A stretch of 64,000 nucleotides of DNA from an uncultured Corynebacterium sp. (GTDB lineage Bacteria; Actinomycetota; Actinomycetes; Mycobacteriales; Mycobacteriaceae). Position 1 is the first letter of the stretch, and each line of letters opens with the position of its first letter. Below, piece after piece: positions 1 to 7,507 of this stretch. The stretch spans positions 269,566 to 333,565 of the forward strand of contig NZ_CAMIHD010000001.1 of NCBI RefSeq assembly GCF_946222835.1, read 5' to 3'. The notes under the pieces are model-generated. The model searched no databases. It saw nothing but the letters and a program-made list of their open reading frames with translations, and was not told where the DNA came from. The position numbers were made by a program, and so were the translations under genes.

Positions 1-1657
1 TGTCTATCTGTGCCGTGTCATCGCGCAGAACGGTTGCAAAGCCTCCCTCGGCAGGCTGGGCCTTGATGTCTACATGGCCACGGTCCAATAGGTACTTCTC
101 GCTGCATTGTGCATTGCCGGTTTGCGGTTCTTCGGTGCCTGGCTGCGGCGCTGAAGACGGAGTATCTTGCTCGCCGGGAGTAGTCTCCGGTTTGTCATTG
201 GAAGTGGAGAACTGCCCGGTGACTTCATAGTTTTCGCCAAAGGCAAAAGACTCGGTGATTACGCTGCTGGCATGTCCGGCCTTCAGAGTGGAATGGGGGA
301 AGAGGTTAACCTTGGCAAAATAACCCTTGAAGTACTCGCCCTCATCAAAGGAGACCTCGCCGTGGCCATTAGTAATAGGGGTTTCCAGATCCACGGTGGG
401 GTATTTCGCCCCTTTGGTGTCATAGAGCCCGCCGGTGAGTAGGCCGTTGAAGTTTTTATCCTCGGTATCCACCACGATCTTGGTGCCGCCATCGCCCTGT
501 TTGCGCATGCGGATGGTGTAGCCCAACTCCTTTAGCTCGGTTTCCTGGGCGGGGGCAAGCTGGCGTGGTTGGGAGGTTTCCTGCCACGTATCAGCGGCGG
601 CAGAAGAATCGGTGTGGCTGGATGTACCGGGTTCGAAGTCAAGGGGTTGGGATATCCAGCGTGGGGCATCGCCCTCTGGGGTAAATACGGCCTGCACCTG
701 GGAAGGGTCGGGGCCCATATATTCGTCCCACTGAGCATGCCCATCCTTGACGGGAAGGTCGGTGAGGAAGTAGCCGTCGATAAGCAGCGTGAGGGTGCCT
801 TGCGCCTTGTTCTTGGCATCGAAGGAAATGGTGGTGAGCTTGTCGTCACCGTCTTTTTCGGGATTGGACTTCGGCGCCATGCGCAGGCTGTAGCCTGCAG
901 CAGCGGCGTTGCCAGCCGCGGATTGCGCGAAGCGTTCCTTGAGGCTCGGCGTCTTTTCTTCTTTGGGTTTCTGCCCGCCCACTTGGATGGTGGTGGTCTG
1001 TGGCTCATTGGCTATGAGCTGGCCGTCCTTGCCGCGCGCACTGGTGCGGTAGGTCAGGCGGTATCGTCCGGGCTTGGTAAACAGCGTGGAGTTGTGCGTA
1101 TGCGTGCCGGCAACCAGGTAGGCAGAGTGCGGCGAATCCGGGAAGGAACCGAGCATGCGGTGCAGCTGGGTGCCGTCCTCATCATCTTTATTGGTAAAAA
1201 GCTCCACCTCGCCGGGGCCATCGACGCTGAGCAAATCAAGGAACGCGACCCCGTCACGGAATTTGTCCGTGGGCAAGGAGGTATCGGCGCCAAAGCCCAG
1301 CCAAATGGGCGAAGTATTGCCGGATACTTGGTGCGGCGCTGTGTAGTAGGTCGTACCAGGTGCCCCAATGTAGTCTTGGGTCCCGTTTGCCGGAAGCGTA
1401 TAGAGATACTGGTTGCTGTTGTCTGTGGCGCTGTAGCCCTTGCCCACCCAGGCAACGGTGTCGGCTATCGGGGGCTCTTGACCGCCAAACTCGGACTTTA
1501 GGACGAAATCGTTGTTCTCCCAGAAAGACTTGGGGGAGTCAACGTGGGTATTGGTAGCGATGTGCTTGCCATCATCAGGGCCCGCGACAGCCGTGGCGGG
1601 AGTGATTAGCGCCAATGTGCTCAGCGTGGCAAGGAAACGTGTGCGAGGGGAAGCCAC
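1..1657 (-). CDS. Secreted choice-of-anchor M domain surface protein, 3' end cut by the window edge
   Basis: An uninterrupted minus-strand frame runs from a GTG at 1657 off the left edge (about 552 residues visible). Residues 1-26 form a signal peptide: basic start, a hydrophobic core around LSTLALITPATA, then AVAG. Residues about 85-225 look like the actinobacterial surface-anchored repeat domain: GPGEVELF, then VAGTHTHNSTLFTKPGRYRL at 182-201, matching the HxHxN...FT.PG.Y pattern of that family. A linker and a second beta-rich region follow, then a Pro/Thr/Glu-rich stretch near 500-535. Family members sit beside metal ABC transporters and are often zinc-regulated, which fits the Zur-like box upstream. 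The anchor region lies outside the window. An AGAAAGG ribosome site lies 11 bases before the GTG. Function beyond surface exposure is inferred. Confidence 0.75.
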   Translation of the reverse strand, partial: MASPRTRFLATLSTLALITPATAVAGPDDGKHIATNTHVDSPKSFWENNDFVLKSEFGGQEPPIADTVAWVGKGYSATDNSNQYLYTLPANGTQDYIGAPGTTYYTAPHQVSGNTSPIWLGFGADTSLPTDKFRDGVAFLDLLSVDGPGEVELFTNKDDEDGTQLHRMLGSFPDSPHSAYLVAGTHTHNSTLFTKPGRYRLTYRTSARGKDGQLIANEPQTTTIQVGGQKPKEEKTPSLKERFAQSAAGNAAAAGYSLRMAPKSNPEKDGDDKLTTISFDAKNKAQGTLTLLIDGYFLTDLPVKDGHAQWDEYMGPDPSQVQAVFTPEGDAPRWISQPLDFEPGTSSHTDSSAAADTWQETSQPRQLAPAQETELKELGYTIRMRKQGDGGTKIVVDTEDKNFNGLLTGGLYDTKGAKYPTVDLETPITNGHGEVSFDEGEYFKGYFAKVNLFPHSTLKAGHASSVITESFAFGENYEVTGQFSTSNDKPETTPGEQDTPSSAPQPGTEEPQTGNAQCSEKYLLDRGHVDIKAQPAEGGFATVLRDDTAQID

Positions 1658-1699
1658 AGTTGGGGAGGCCTTTCTACAGTTCTCATAATTTCACCAGAA

Positions 1700-1720
1700 A
1701 CTATAGAAAATGATTCCCAT
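1700..1720 (-). promoter_or_regulatory. Candidate Zur-type operator plus -10 box for the surface-protein gene
   Basis: On the minus strand a TATAGT -10 box (1700-1705) is directly preceded by ATGGGAATCATTTTC (1706-1720). This resembles the AT-rich TGAAAATnATTTTCA boxes bound by Zur in actinobacteria, with one half degenerate. The position inside the -35/-10 spacer suits repression. Assignment to Zur is inference from sequence similarity and the downstream family. Confidence 0.4.
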
Positions 1721-1732
1721 AACCTGTTAGCT

Positions 1733-1790
1733 GTAATGGAAACCAGTTTCACTGACCTGTGGTTTTATAGTAAAACCCGTTTCCAGTTAC
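1733..1790. promoter_or_regulatory. Inverted repeats in the divergent gltX/surface-protein region
   Basis: GTAATGGAAAC (1733-1743) is matched in inverse by GTTTCCAGTTAC (1779-1790) with one inserted base. The left arm also forms a short palindrome GAAAC-CA-GTTTC (1739-1750). A TATAGT hexamer (1766-1771) lies between the arms. This may be an operator for an upstream gltX promoter. No regulator can be named. Confidence 0.3.
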
Positions 1791-1887
1791 CCCATTTTGT
1801 GTGTAGGGGTGGATGTGCCAACGGCCGCGCGCCGGGCAGAGTCCACGGCCACTTTGGGCTGGTGCGGACTGGAATCGGCGGCTCCAC

Positions 1888-1893
1888 TACGAT
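1888..1893 (+). promoter_or_regulatory. Leaderless -10 box of gltX
   Basis: TACGAT ends exactly 7 bases before ATG 1901 and no ribosome site is present, so transcription probably starts at the start codon. Confidence 0.5.
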
Positions 1894-1900
1894 GGTTGGC

Positions 1901-3385
1901 ATGACTGAAGTACGCGTTAGATTCTGTCCATCCCCAACCGGCACACCGCACGTAGGCATGGTGCGCACCGCACTATTCAACTGGGCCTACGCCCGTCATA
2001 CTGGCGGAAAGCTGGTATTTCGCATCGAGGACACCGATGCCGCCCGTGACTCTGAAGAGTCCTACCAGGCCATCATTGATTCTCTGACCTGGCTCGGGCT
2101 GGGCTGGGATGAGGGCATTAATGTTGGTGGCCCGCACGAGCCTTACCGTCAGTCCCAGCGCATGGACATCTACAAGGAAGTCCTGGACAAGCTCATCGAA
2201 GGTGGCTTTGTCTACCCGGCATATTCCACTGCCCAAGAGGTAGAAGAGCGCCACAAGGCCGCAGGTCGCGACCCAAAGCTGGGCTATGACAACTTTGATC
2301 GTGACCTCACCCAGGAACAGATTGATGCCTTTGAGGCCGAAGGTCGCAAGCCGGTGTGGCGCCTACGCATGCCGGATCAGGACTGGACCTGGACTGACTT
2401 GGTCCGCGGGGAAATGACCTTCAAGTCTGAAACCCAGCCGGATTATGTGGTTGCTCGTTCCAACGGTGCGCCGCTCTACACCCTGGTTAACCCGGTTGAT
2501 GATGCCCTAATGCGCATCACCCACGTGCTGCGCGGTGAAGACCTGCTGTCTTCTACTCCGCGGCAGCTCGCGCTTTACGACGCCCTGCAGAAGATCGGCG
2601 TCGCCGAGTTCACCCCAGAGTTTGGTCACCTACCGTTCGTGATGGGCGAGGGCAATAAGAAGCTTTCTAAGCGCGATCCGCAGTCCAACCTGTTTAATTA
2701 CCGTGATAATGGCATTATCCCGGAGGGCATGCTTAACTATCTCTCCCTGCTGGGGTGGTCGCTGTCTGCAGACCAGGACATTTTCAGCATGGATGACTTG
2801 GTAGAAAACTTCGATGTCCATGATGTGTTGGGCAATCCTGCACGTTTTGACCAGAAGAAGCTCGAGGCTATCAACGCCGACCATATCCGCCAGCTGGATC
2901 CGGAAGAGTTTGCCTTCCGTCTGCGTAACTACCTGACCGAATACACCGATTTCCCGGCCGACTATGACGGCGAGAAATTTGCCTTTGCAGCAGATCTGGT
3001 ACAGACCCGTATCAAGACGCTTTCCGATGCTTATGGCCTCATGAGCTTCTTGGTTACCCCAGATGCGGAACTTCAACTCGATGAGAAGGCAGCGAGGAAG
3101 AACCTCAAGGAAGAAGCCGTGCAGCCTCTGGAGGTAGGTATTGAAACCCTCGAAGGCGTTGCCGAGTGGAAGACCGAGAATATCGAGGCGGCCCTTTCCA
3201 AGGCGCTTATTGAAGACCTAGAGCTGAAGCCTCGTAAGGCTTATGGTGCGCTGCGCGTAGCTATTTCTGGTGCCCAGGTTTCCCCACCGCTCTTTGAGTC
3301 CATGGAGCTGCTGGGTAAGGAATCTACCTTGGCCCGCCTGCGTGCCGCACGCGAGGTGACTCCCTACGTCCCGGCGGCGCAGTAG
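1901..3385 (+). CDS. gltX: Glutamate--tRNA ligase
   Basis: Class I glutamyl-tRNA synthetase, 494 residues, the usual corynebacterial length. The HIGH-type signature lies in PSPTGTPHVGMVRTALF near residues 10-25 and the KMSKS-type signature is KKLSKRD near residue 250. The C-terminal anticodon-binding cage follows. The open frame extends upstream to 1736, but family similarity begins at MTEVRVRFCPSPTG. The TACGAT box 7 bases before ATG 1901 supports that start. In actinobacteria, which lack GlnRS, this enzyme normally charges both tRNA-Glu and tRNA-Gln, the latter being corrected by GatCAB. Both tRNA species are encoded directly downstream. A terminator at 3445 ends the unit. Confidence 0.95.
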   Translation: MTEVRVRFCPSPTGTPHVGMVRTALFNWAYARHTGGKLVFRIEDTDAARDSEESYQAIIDSLTWLGLGWDEGINVGGPHEPYRQSQRMDIYKEVLDKLIEGGFVYPAYSTAQEVEERHKAAGRDPKLGYDNFDRDLTQEQIDAFEAEGRKPVWRLRMPDQDWTWTDLVRGEMTFKSETQPDYVVARSNGAPLYTLVNPVDDALMRITHVLRGEDLLSSTPRQLALYDALQKIGVAEFTPEFGHLPFVMGEGNKKLSKRDPQSNLFNYRDNGIIPEGMLNYLSLLGWSLSADQDIFSMDDLVENFDVHDVLGNPARFDQKKLEAINADHIRQLDPEEFAFRLRNYLTEYTDFPADYDGEKFAFAADLVQTRIKTLSDAYGLMSFLVTPDAELQLDEKAARKNLKEEAVQPLEVGIETLEGVAEWKTENIEAALSKALIEDLELKPRKAYGALRVAISGAQVSPPLFESMELLGKESTLARLRAAREVTPYVPAAQ

Positions 3386-3444
3386 GTAACGCTGCGGCAA
3401 GCGCTGCAGTCAACGCTGGGATTAAGAACTCCTCTCGCGTTAGC

Positions 3445-3491
3445 GCGGTGGATGACGGCTGAACTACAGCACTGTCATTCACCGCCTTTTT
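3445..3491 (+). terminator. Terminator of gltX
   Basis: GCGGTG-G-ATGAC pairs with GTCAT-T-CACCGC across a 17-base loop and is followed by CTTTTTT. Confidence 0.7.
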
Positions 3492-3533
3492 AATGCCGCC
3501 TTTATGGGCTGAAAAGCGTTATGCGCTGGCGAT

Positions 3534-3562
3534 TTGGCAGTTTGCGCGAAGATCATTATAGT
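3534..3562 (+). promoter_or_regulatory. Promoter of the tRNA-Gln/tRNA-Glu unit
   Basis: TTGGCA (3534-3539), a 17-base spacer and TATAGT (3557-3562) make a near-consensus vegetative promoter about 70 bases upstream of tRNA-Gln. Confidence 0.7.
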
Positions 3563-3630
3563 TATTACACGTTGCAGCGAGCAAGGGAGAACGGCTGAAA
3601 GGCAGTTAGCTTCCCTAGCGAGTTAGCAAA

Positions 3631-3702
3631 TGGCCTATGGTGTAATTGGCAACACAGCGGTTTCTGGTACCGCCATTCTAGGTTCGAGTCCTGGTAGGCC
3701 AG
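3631..3702 (+). tRNA. tRNA-Gln (anticodon CTG)
   Basis: Cloverleaf of 72 bases. Acceptor TGGCCTA pairs with TAGGCCA and the discriminator is G. The anticodon stem GCGGT/ACCGC encloses loop TTCTGGT with CTG at 3664-3666. The T arm contains GGTTCGAGTCC. Co-transcribed with the first tRNA-Glu. Confidence 0.93.
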
Positions 3703-3741
3703 CAGTGAAAATGCTTTAAACGGCAGGCTCACTAGTTCTAT

Positions 3742-3814
3742 GCCCCGTTCGTCTAGCGGCCTAGGACGCCGGCCTCTCACGCCGGTAACACGGGTTCAAA
3801 TCCCGTACGGGGTA
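3742..3814 (+). tRNA. tRNA-Glu (anticodon CTC), copy 1
   Basis: Cloverleaf of 73 bases. Acceptor GCCCCGT pairs with ACGGGGT (first pair G-T) and the discriminator is A. Stem CCGGC/GCCGG encloses loop CTCTCAC with anticodon CTC. The T arm is GGGTTCAAATCCC. Identical base for base to the copy at 4504. Confidence 0.95.
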
Positions 3815-3820
3815 CAAAGA

Positions 3821-3848
3821 CCTCCAGCTTAGCGCTGGAGGATTTTTC
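3821..3848 (+). terminator. Terminator of the first tRNA unit
   Basis: CCTCCAGC-TTAGC-GCTGGAGG hairpin followed by ATTTTT, seven bases after tRNA-Glu. Confidence 0.85.
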
Positions 3849-4433
3849 ATATCCGAGGCGGTATCTTTTCGGGGCTTAAAGGGGAAGGTATCGATTGCGA
3901 CGTGTCGTCTAAAGGCCACGCGGAGATGTGGTCAAGCATAGGGGGCTGGTTATAACCTAACCCCGGACCATTGGTAGCTTTCGCGCAGGCAACGACGCGC
4001 CGTCGGTAAGACCAGGGTTAAGACCACCGCGAAGTTGCGCAAACCCCTTCCAGTCCTGCAAGTACAGGCATAGACTGCAAGTACAGCAGAAAACGACAGA
4101 AAGGAGAGCGGGTGGCAGAAATCGAAACGCACCACAGCGAAGGCGCACAGGCCGAAAGCATAGCCAGGTAGTAACGCTATAATCCACAACTTCCTTCCCA
4201 TCAACATTTGTACGAAGTATAGGAGCCTGCAGTATATGCACTTCGACGCACAGCGCCATCCCGAGTCCTACTAGCACAGCGTTCTCGGCCACGGACTATC
4301 CACAGACTGCATGCGGAATAACCACTGATTCGATCCGCACCCCGGCCATGAAGAACCCTCACTGCAGTAGAAGACTCGGGACCCTTTTCGTTTTCCTAGC
4401 CTCCGCCCTCAAAAACGCCCCTAACCGTGCGAT
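3849..4433 (-). other. Spacer between tRNA-Glu copies, with a possible decayed membrane-protein gene
   Basis: No convincing intact gene lies in this 585-base stretch. On the minus strand 4292-4208 reads a hydrophobic start (MAENAVLVGLGMALCVEVH). An adjacent frame, 4207-3950, reads three hydrophobic segments (for example WIIALLPGYAFGLCAFAVV). The change of frame near 4207 suggests a small membrane protein broken by a frameshift. Neither frame has a ribosome site, and chance hydrophobic frames are possible. Confidence 0.25.
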
Positions 4434-4462
4434 TTGTGCTCAGTTAACCCATCGTTTACTCT
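4434..4462 (+). promoter_or_regulatory. Possible promoter of the second tRNA-Glu
   Basis: TTGTGC (4434-4439), a 17-base spacer and TACTCT (4457-4462), about 40 bases before the tRNA. A separate promoter is needed because a terminator follows the first copy. Confidence 0.45.
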
Positions 4463-4503
4463 TAACAAGTCCGCAACGCACAGTGTGCGATTGCTGCGAA
4501 CGC

Positions 4504-4576
4504 GCCCCGTTCGTCTAGCGGCCTAGGACGCCGGCCTCTCACGCCGGTAACACGGGTTCAAATCCCGTACGGGGTA
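4504..4576 (+). tRNA. tRNA-Glu (anticodon CTC), copy 2
   Basis: Base-for-base identical to 3742-3814, but with its own putative promoter and a different terminator. It sits 64 bases before the mobile-element remnant. Confidence 0.95.
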
Positions 4577-4584
4577 CCAATACC

Positions 4585-4616
4585 AAGCTGCGAGCCTTAT
4601 GGCTCGCAGCTTTTTG
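4585..4616 (+). terminator. Terminator of the second tRNA-Glu
   Basis: Perfect 12-bp stem AAGCTGCGAGCC/GGCTCGCAGCTT with loop TTAT, followed by a T run. Confidence 0.9.
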
Positions 4617-4639
4617 TTTTTAGTTCCAGGCGTATTTTT

Positions 4640-5060
4640 GGGTTAAGGGTCAAAAAGTGTGTCTGGTTCGGGGTGTCGCTTGGGCTAGATTTGGCCTTTT
4701 TGGATGCCGATTGAGTGGGTGTAGTTGGTGTCGATAGCGTTGTCGTAGAGGGCTGGTCGTCCTGTTTCGTGGTCGGCGTAGTTCTCGTTGTGGGGCAGGG
4801 CTTGTACTGGAGCTCCGCAGGCCTTGCACCGCCACTTTGCTGGCTTTCCATTGCGTTCGGTATCGCCGCCGCAGCGGCAGCGTGGTCGATTTTTGGCATT
4901 GGGCCACCACACCACCGACTATTACCACGGGTTGGTTGCCACACAGTGGATTTAGCGTCCCAAGGCCAGATATATGCTCCTAAAGCATATATTTTGCAAG
5001 AACCTACAGGTCAGACCTTAGAAATCCCGGATACCAGGCACACTTTCTGACCCTTTACCC
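4640..5060 (-). mobile_element. Internally deleted IS256/IS1249-like element (MITE-like), 421 bp
   Basis: The ends are inverted repeats. The left end GGGTTAAGGGTCAAAAAGTG (4640-4659) and the right end read inward from 5060, GGGTAAAGGGTCAGAAAGTG, differ at 2 of 20 positions, and the match continues to CTGG. The flanks carry an exact 8-bp duplication GTATTTTT (4632-4639 and 5061-5068), the size typical of IS256-family insertion. A full element of this type is about 1.3 kb, so roughly two thirds is missing. The internal minus-strand frame keeps a transposase-like zinc ribbon. The family name is recalled from IS1249-like N-termini and was not searched. Confidence 0.7.
4685..4915 (-). pseudogene. 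Transposase remnant: zinc-ribbon start apparently joined to the C-terminal tail
   Basis: A 76-residue frame. It begins with a Cys-rich ribbon (RPRCRCGGDTERNGKPAKWR, then CKACGA) like the N-terminus of IS1249-type transposases. After about residue 45 it changes to a segment (GRPALYDNAIDTNYTHSIGI) that ends 45 bases before the left inverted repeat, where a transposase C-terminus would lie. No catalytic DDE domain fits in between. The simplest reading is an internal, frame-preserving deletion that leaves a product unable to transpose itself but mobilisable in trans. Alternatively the tail is non-homologous sequence. Confidence 0.5.
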
Positions 5061-5225
5061 GTATTTTTTGCGCTTGGTGGCCCATATATCTCTCGGCCCT
5101 CAGGCGCCTGTATTCTTCAATTCTCGCTCGATTCTCGTCGAGCGCCCTAACAGTGGAGCAGGAGGCATTTCACCTCCCTACAGTGAGTTCTGAGCGGTCA
5201 GCTGCGCCCTGCGCTAGACCCCGCA

Positions 5226-5267
5226 GCAAGAAAGAAGCCCAACGGGCCGTGAAACGGCTCGCTGGGC
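5226..5267 (-). terminator. Terminator of the YhgE operon
   Basis: On the minus strand GCCCAGCGAGCCGT pairs with ACGGCCCGTTGGGC (two mismatches) and is followed by TTCTTTCTT, 30 bases after the stop at 5297. The 5069-5225 spacer holds only a short CGCTCGA/TCGAGCG hairpin (5125-5144). Confidence 0.7.
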
Positions 5268-5296
5268 TGTGTAAGGAGGGCGTCGCCAAGCGCTGG

Positions 5297-7504
5297 CTAT
5301 GCCATCACCTTCGTCTTCTTAATCGCCTTTTGTAGGCGCTTATGATAGGCGTCCATGGCGCGCCGGATGAGGAGTCCGACGACCAATGCCGGGATGGTAA
5401 ACAGCAGTAGCATGCCCAGCTCACGCCAAATATCGCCATGGTAGATGCCCGCGATGGCGCTGCGGAAGGCATCGATAGCATAAGTAGCTGGCAGCCAAGG
5501 GCTGACGTTCTGGAACCATTCAGTCAGCAATGGCAACGGGTAGGCGCCGCCGGAACCAGACACTTGTATCACAAGCAGCAATACCGCCAAGGCCTTGCCA
5601 GCACTATCGAGTGTGATGACCAGTGAGTAAATAATCAACATGAACACCAGCGAAACCACCCATGCTGCGAACATGAGCATGAACGGATGTGCAGGCTCGA
5701 TTTGGACGAAGAAGATGAGGCTGAGAACAACCAGGGTGGCTTGGGCCAGACCGACCAACGCGAGCGTGGCGAAGCGACCGAAGAATGCCTGGCCACGGGT
5801 GAAATCGCTTTCGTCGTACTTGCCGTTCTCGTCTTTTCGCAAGTATTTACGCTCGGCGTTGGTATGGACCAGCACGCACGCTAGGAGGGCACCCACCCAC
5901 AGCGACAAGGTCAGGTAGAACGGTGTCATGCCTACGCCGAAGGCGGCCACAGGATAGACCGGTTCACGGTCCACAGCCACAGGAGCAGCAATGCGGGAGG
6001 CGAGCAGCTCTGGGTCAGAGCCAACGATATCGGCCAGTTTGCTTAGGTCGCCGCCATGGCGAACCTCGTCGATCTTGCGTCCCATGTCCGCGAAACGGCC
6101 GCTTTGCTCTCGTAGGGTGGCAGCAAGGCTAGCAGTAGTATCGCGGGCGCGTGCCAGGCTTTGTTGTGGTGACTCGTTATCTTGAGAAACCGAGTCGCGA
6201 ATACCAGCTATGTCCTGCTTAACAGCATCAATATCGTCGGCCACTACAGAGACGCTTTGGTTGAGCTGATCCAGCTGGGGCTTGAGGTTCTCGTTATACG
6301 AAGTGCGCGCCTTCTCTGCTGCGTGCTTCGCATTGGCGATGGCATCCTTGGTGCGTTGGCGCGAATCTTGCGAGGTGCCACGGCCCTGCTCAATATCATC
6401 GGCGGTAGAGACTAGCGAATCATGCAGGGCGTTGCTCTGGGCAATGGAGGCATCGATTTGGCCCATCAACGCCTTATAGCCGCCAGCGACTGGAGCTGGG
6501 AGCGCCGCTCTATCGGCTTGCTCCTTGATGGAAGCGCGTACGCCCTCAAAGGCGCTCGTTTGCGCGTTCACTCGTTCAGCTGCGCTGCGGTAGGTCTGCG
6601 CCGTTTGTGCGGTGGCGTTACTTGCGTTGTTGAGCAGCTCATCAACCTGGGCCGAGAGTGCATCGTAGCTTTGCGTTGTAGCTGCTAAGGAAGCATCCAG
6701 CGAACCAGCCGAATCATTGAGGGTAGAGCGCAGGATGTCAATGGGGTTTTCGCCTTGGGCATTGTCCGTTTCCGTGGCTTGTCGGCCGGCCTCAGCGAGG
6801 ATATTATCCGCTGCTTGCGTAAGTGGAAGGGTGGAATCGACCAGGCTGCTTAACGCCCCCACGGTGCCGGATGCCGCATCGAGGCGCGTGCTGACATTAT
6901 TGATGCGGTTGTGAAGGTTATTGAGCGCAGTCTGGGTGTCGTCCTCGTTGAGGTATTCATCCAAATCGGAGACGACGCCGAGGCCAACGTTGGACACCAC
7001 GCGGGTAAAGGACTCGTCGATTTTCTGGATGACACCGTCCGCGCTCTTTTGCGTGATGGTGGTAGACAGCGCGTTCTTCTTCTCATTGGTATAGAGATTG
7101 AGCTTGCTGGGCTCGGTTCCTTCTACATAAAAGGTAAGCAGATCCGCGCTGAAGTCCTTTGGCAGGACGATGCCGGCATAGTATTCACCGGATTTTGTTC
7201 CCTCGACCGCATCGGCGCTATCGGTAATGACCCAATCAATATCGTGATTGCGGCTGAGCTGCGAGAGCACCTCATCGCCCAAATTGAGCTTCAGGGAGGC
7301 GAGGTCACTTTCGTGTCCCTCATCTTCACTCGCCACGGCAATCTTGAGCTGGTTGGTATTGGCAAAAGGATCCCAGCTGGCCAATACGTTAAAGGAAGTA
7401 AAAAGCAACGGGATGATAGCGAGACCGAAGATGATGACCGCAGTCATTACATTGGTACGAATGGCGTGGAGGTCATCGCGGAGAATGGTCAGAATGTTTT
7501 TCAT
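5297..7504 (-). CDS. YhgE/Pip-family membrane protein (second of tandem pair)
   Basis: 735 residues with the YhgE/Pip layout: a cytoplasmic start, one membrane segment near 20-40 (AVIIFGLAIIPLLFTSFNVL), a long periplasm-side region about 45-510 rich in Ala/Gln/Asp heptads and predicted coiled coil, then a cluster of about five membrane segments (roughly 520-720) of ABC-2 permease type ending in a basic tail. Relatives include phage-infection protein Pip and EsaA of type VII secretion; ABC-2 permease folds otherwise work with ATPases. No ATPase is encoded nearby. It starts 3 bases after the stop of the upstream paralogue, so translation is probably coupled. The substrate is unknown. Confidence 0.85.
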   Translation of the reverse strand: MKNILTILRDDLHAIRTNVMTAVIIFGLAIIPLLFTSFNVLASWDPFANTNQLKIAVASEDEGHESDLASLKLNLGDEVLSQLSRNHDIDWVITDSADAVEGTKSGEYYAGIVLPKDFSADLLTFYVEGTEPSKLNLYTNEKKNALSTTITQKSADGVIQKIDESFTRVVSNVGLGVVSDLDEYLNEDDTQTALNNLHNRINNVSTRLDAASGTVGALSSLVDSTLPLTQAADNILAEAGRQATETDNAQGENPIDILRSTLNDSAGSLDASLAATTQSYDALSAQVDELLNNASNATAQTAQTYRSAAERVNAQTSAFEGVRASIKEQADRAALPAPVAGGYKALMGQIDASIAQSNALHDSLVSTADDIEQGRGTSQDSRQRTKDAIANAKHAAEKARTSYNENLKPQLDQLNQSVSVVADDIDAVKQDIAGIRDSVSQDNESPQQSLARARDTTASLAATLREQSGRFADMGRKIDEVRHGGDLSKLADIVGSDPELLASRIAAPVAVDREPVYPVAAFGVGMTPFYLTLSLWVGALLACVLVHTNAERKYLRKDENGKYDESDFTRGQAFFGRFATLALVGLAQATLVVLSLIFFVQIEPAHPFMLMFAAWVVSLVFMLIIYSLVITLDSAGKALAVLLLVIQVSGSGGAYPLPLLTEWFQNVSPWLPATYAIDAFRSAIAGIYHGDIWRELGMLLLFTIPALVVGLLIRRAMDAYHKRLQKAIKKTKVMA

Positions 7505-7507
7505 GAC

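Noticed and set aside
569..1501. 310-codon plus-strand open frame
   Set aside because: It is antisense to the surface-protein gene, whose frame has a signal peptide and a recognisable domain. Composition fits a shadow frame.
4640..5060. Attachment site of an integrated island at tRNA-Glu
   Set aside because: The element has transposon-type inverted ends and an 8-bp duplication outside the tRNA, with no integrase gene and no tRNA-derived direct repeat at the far side.
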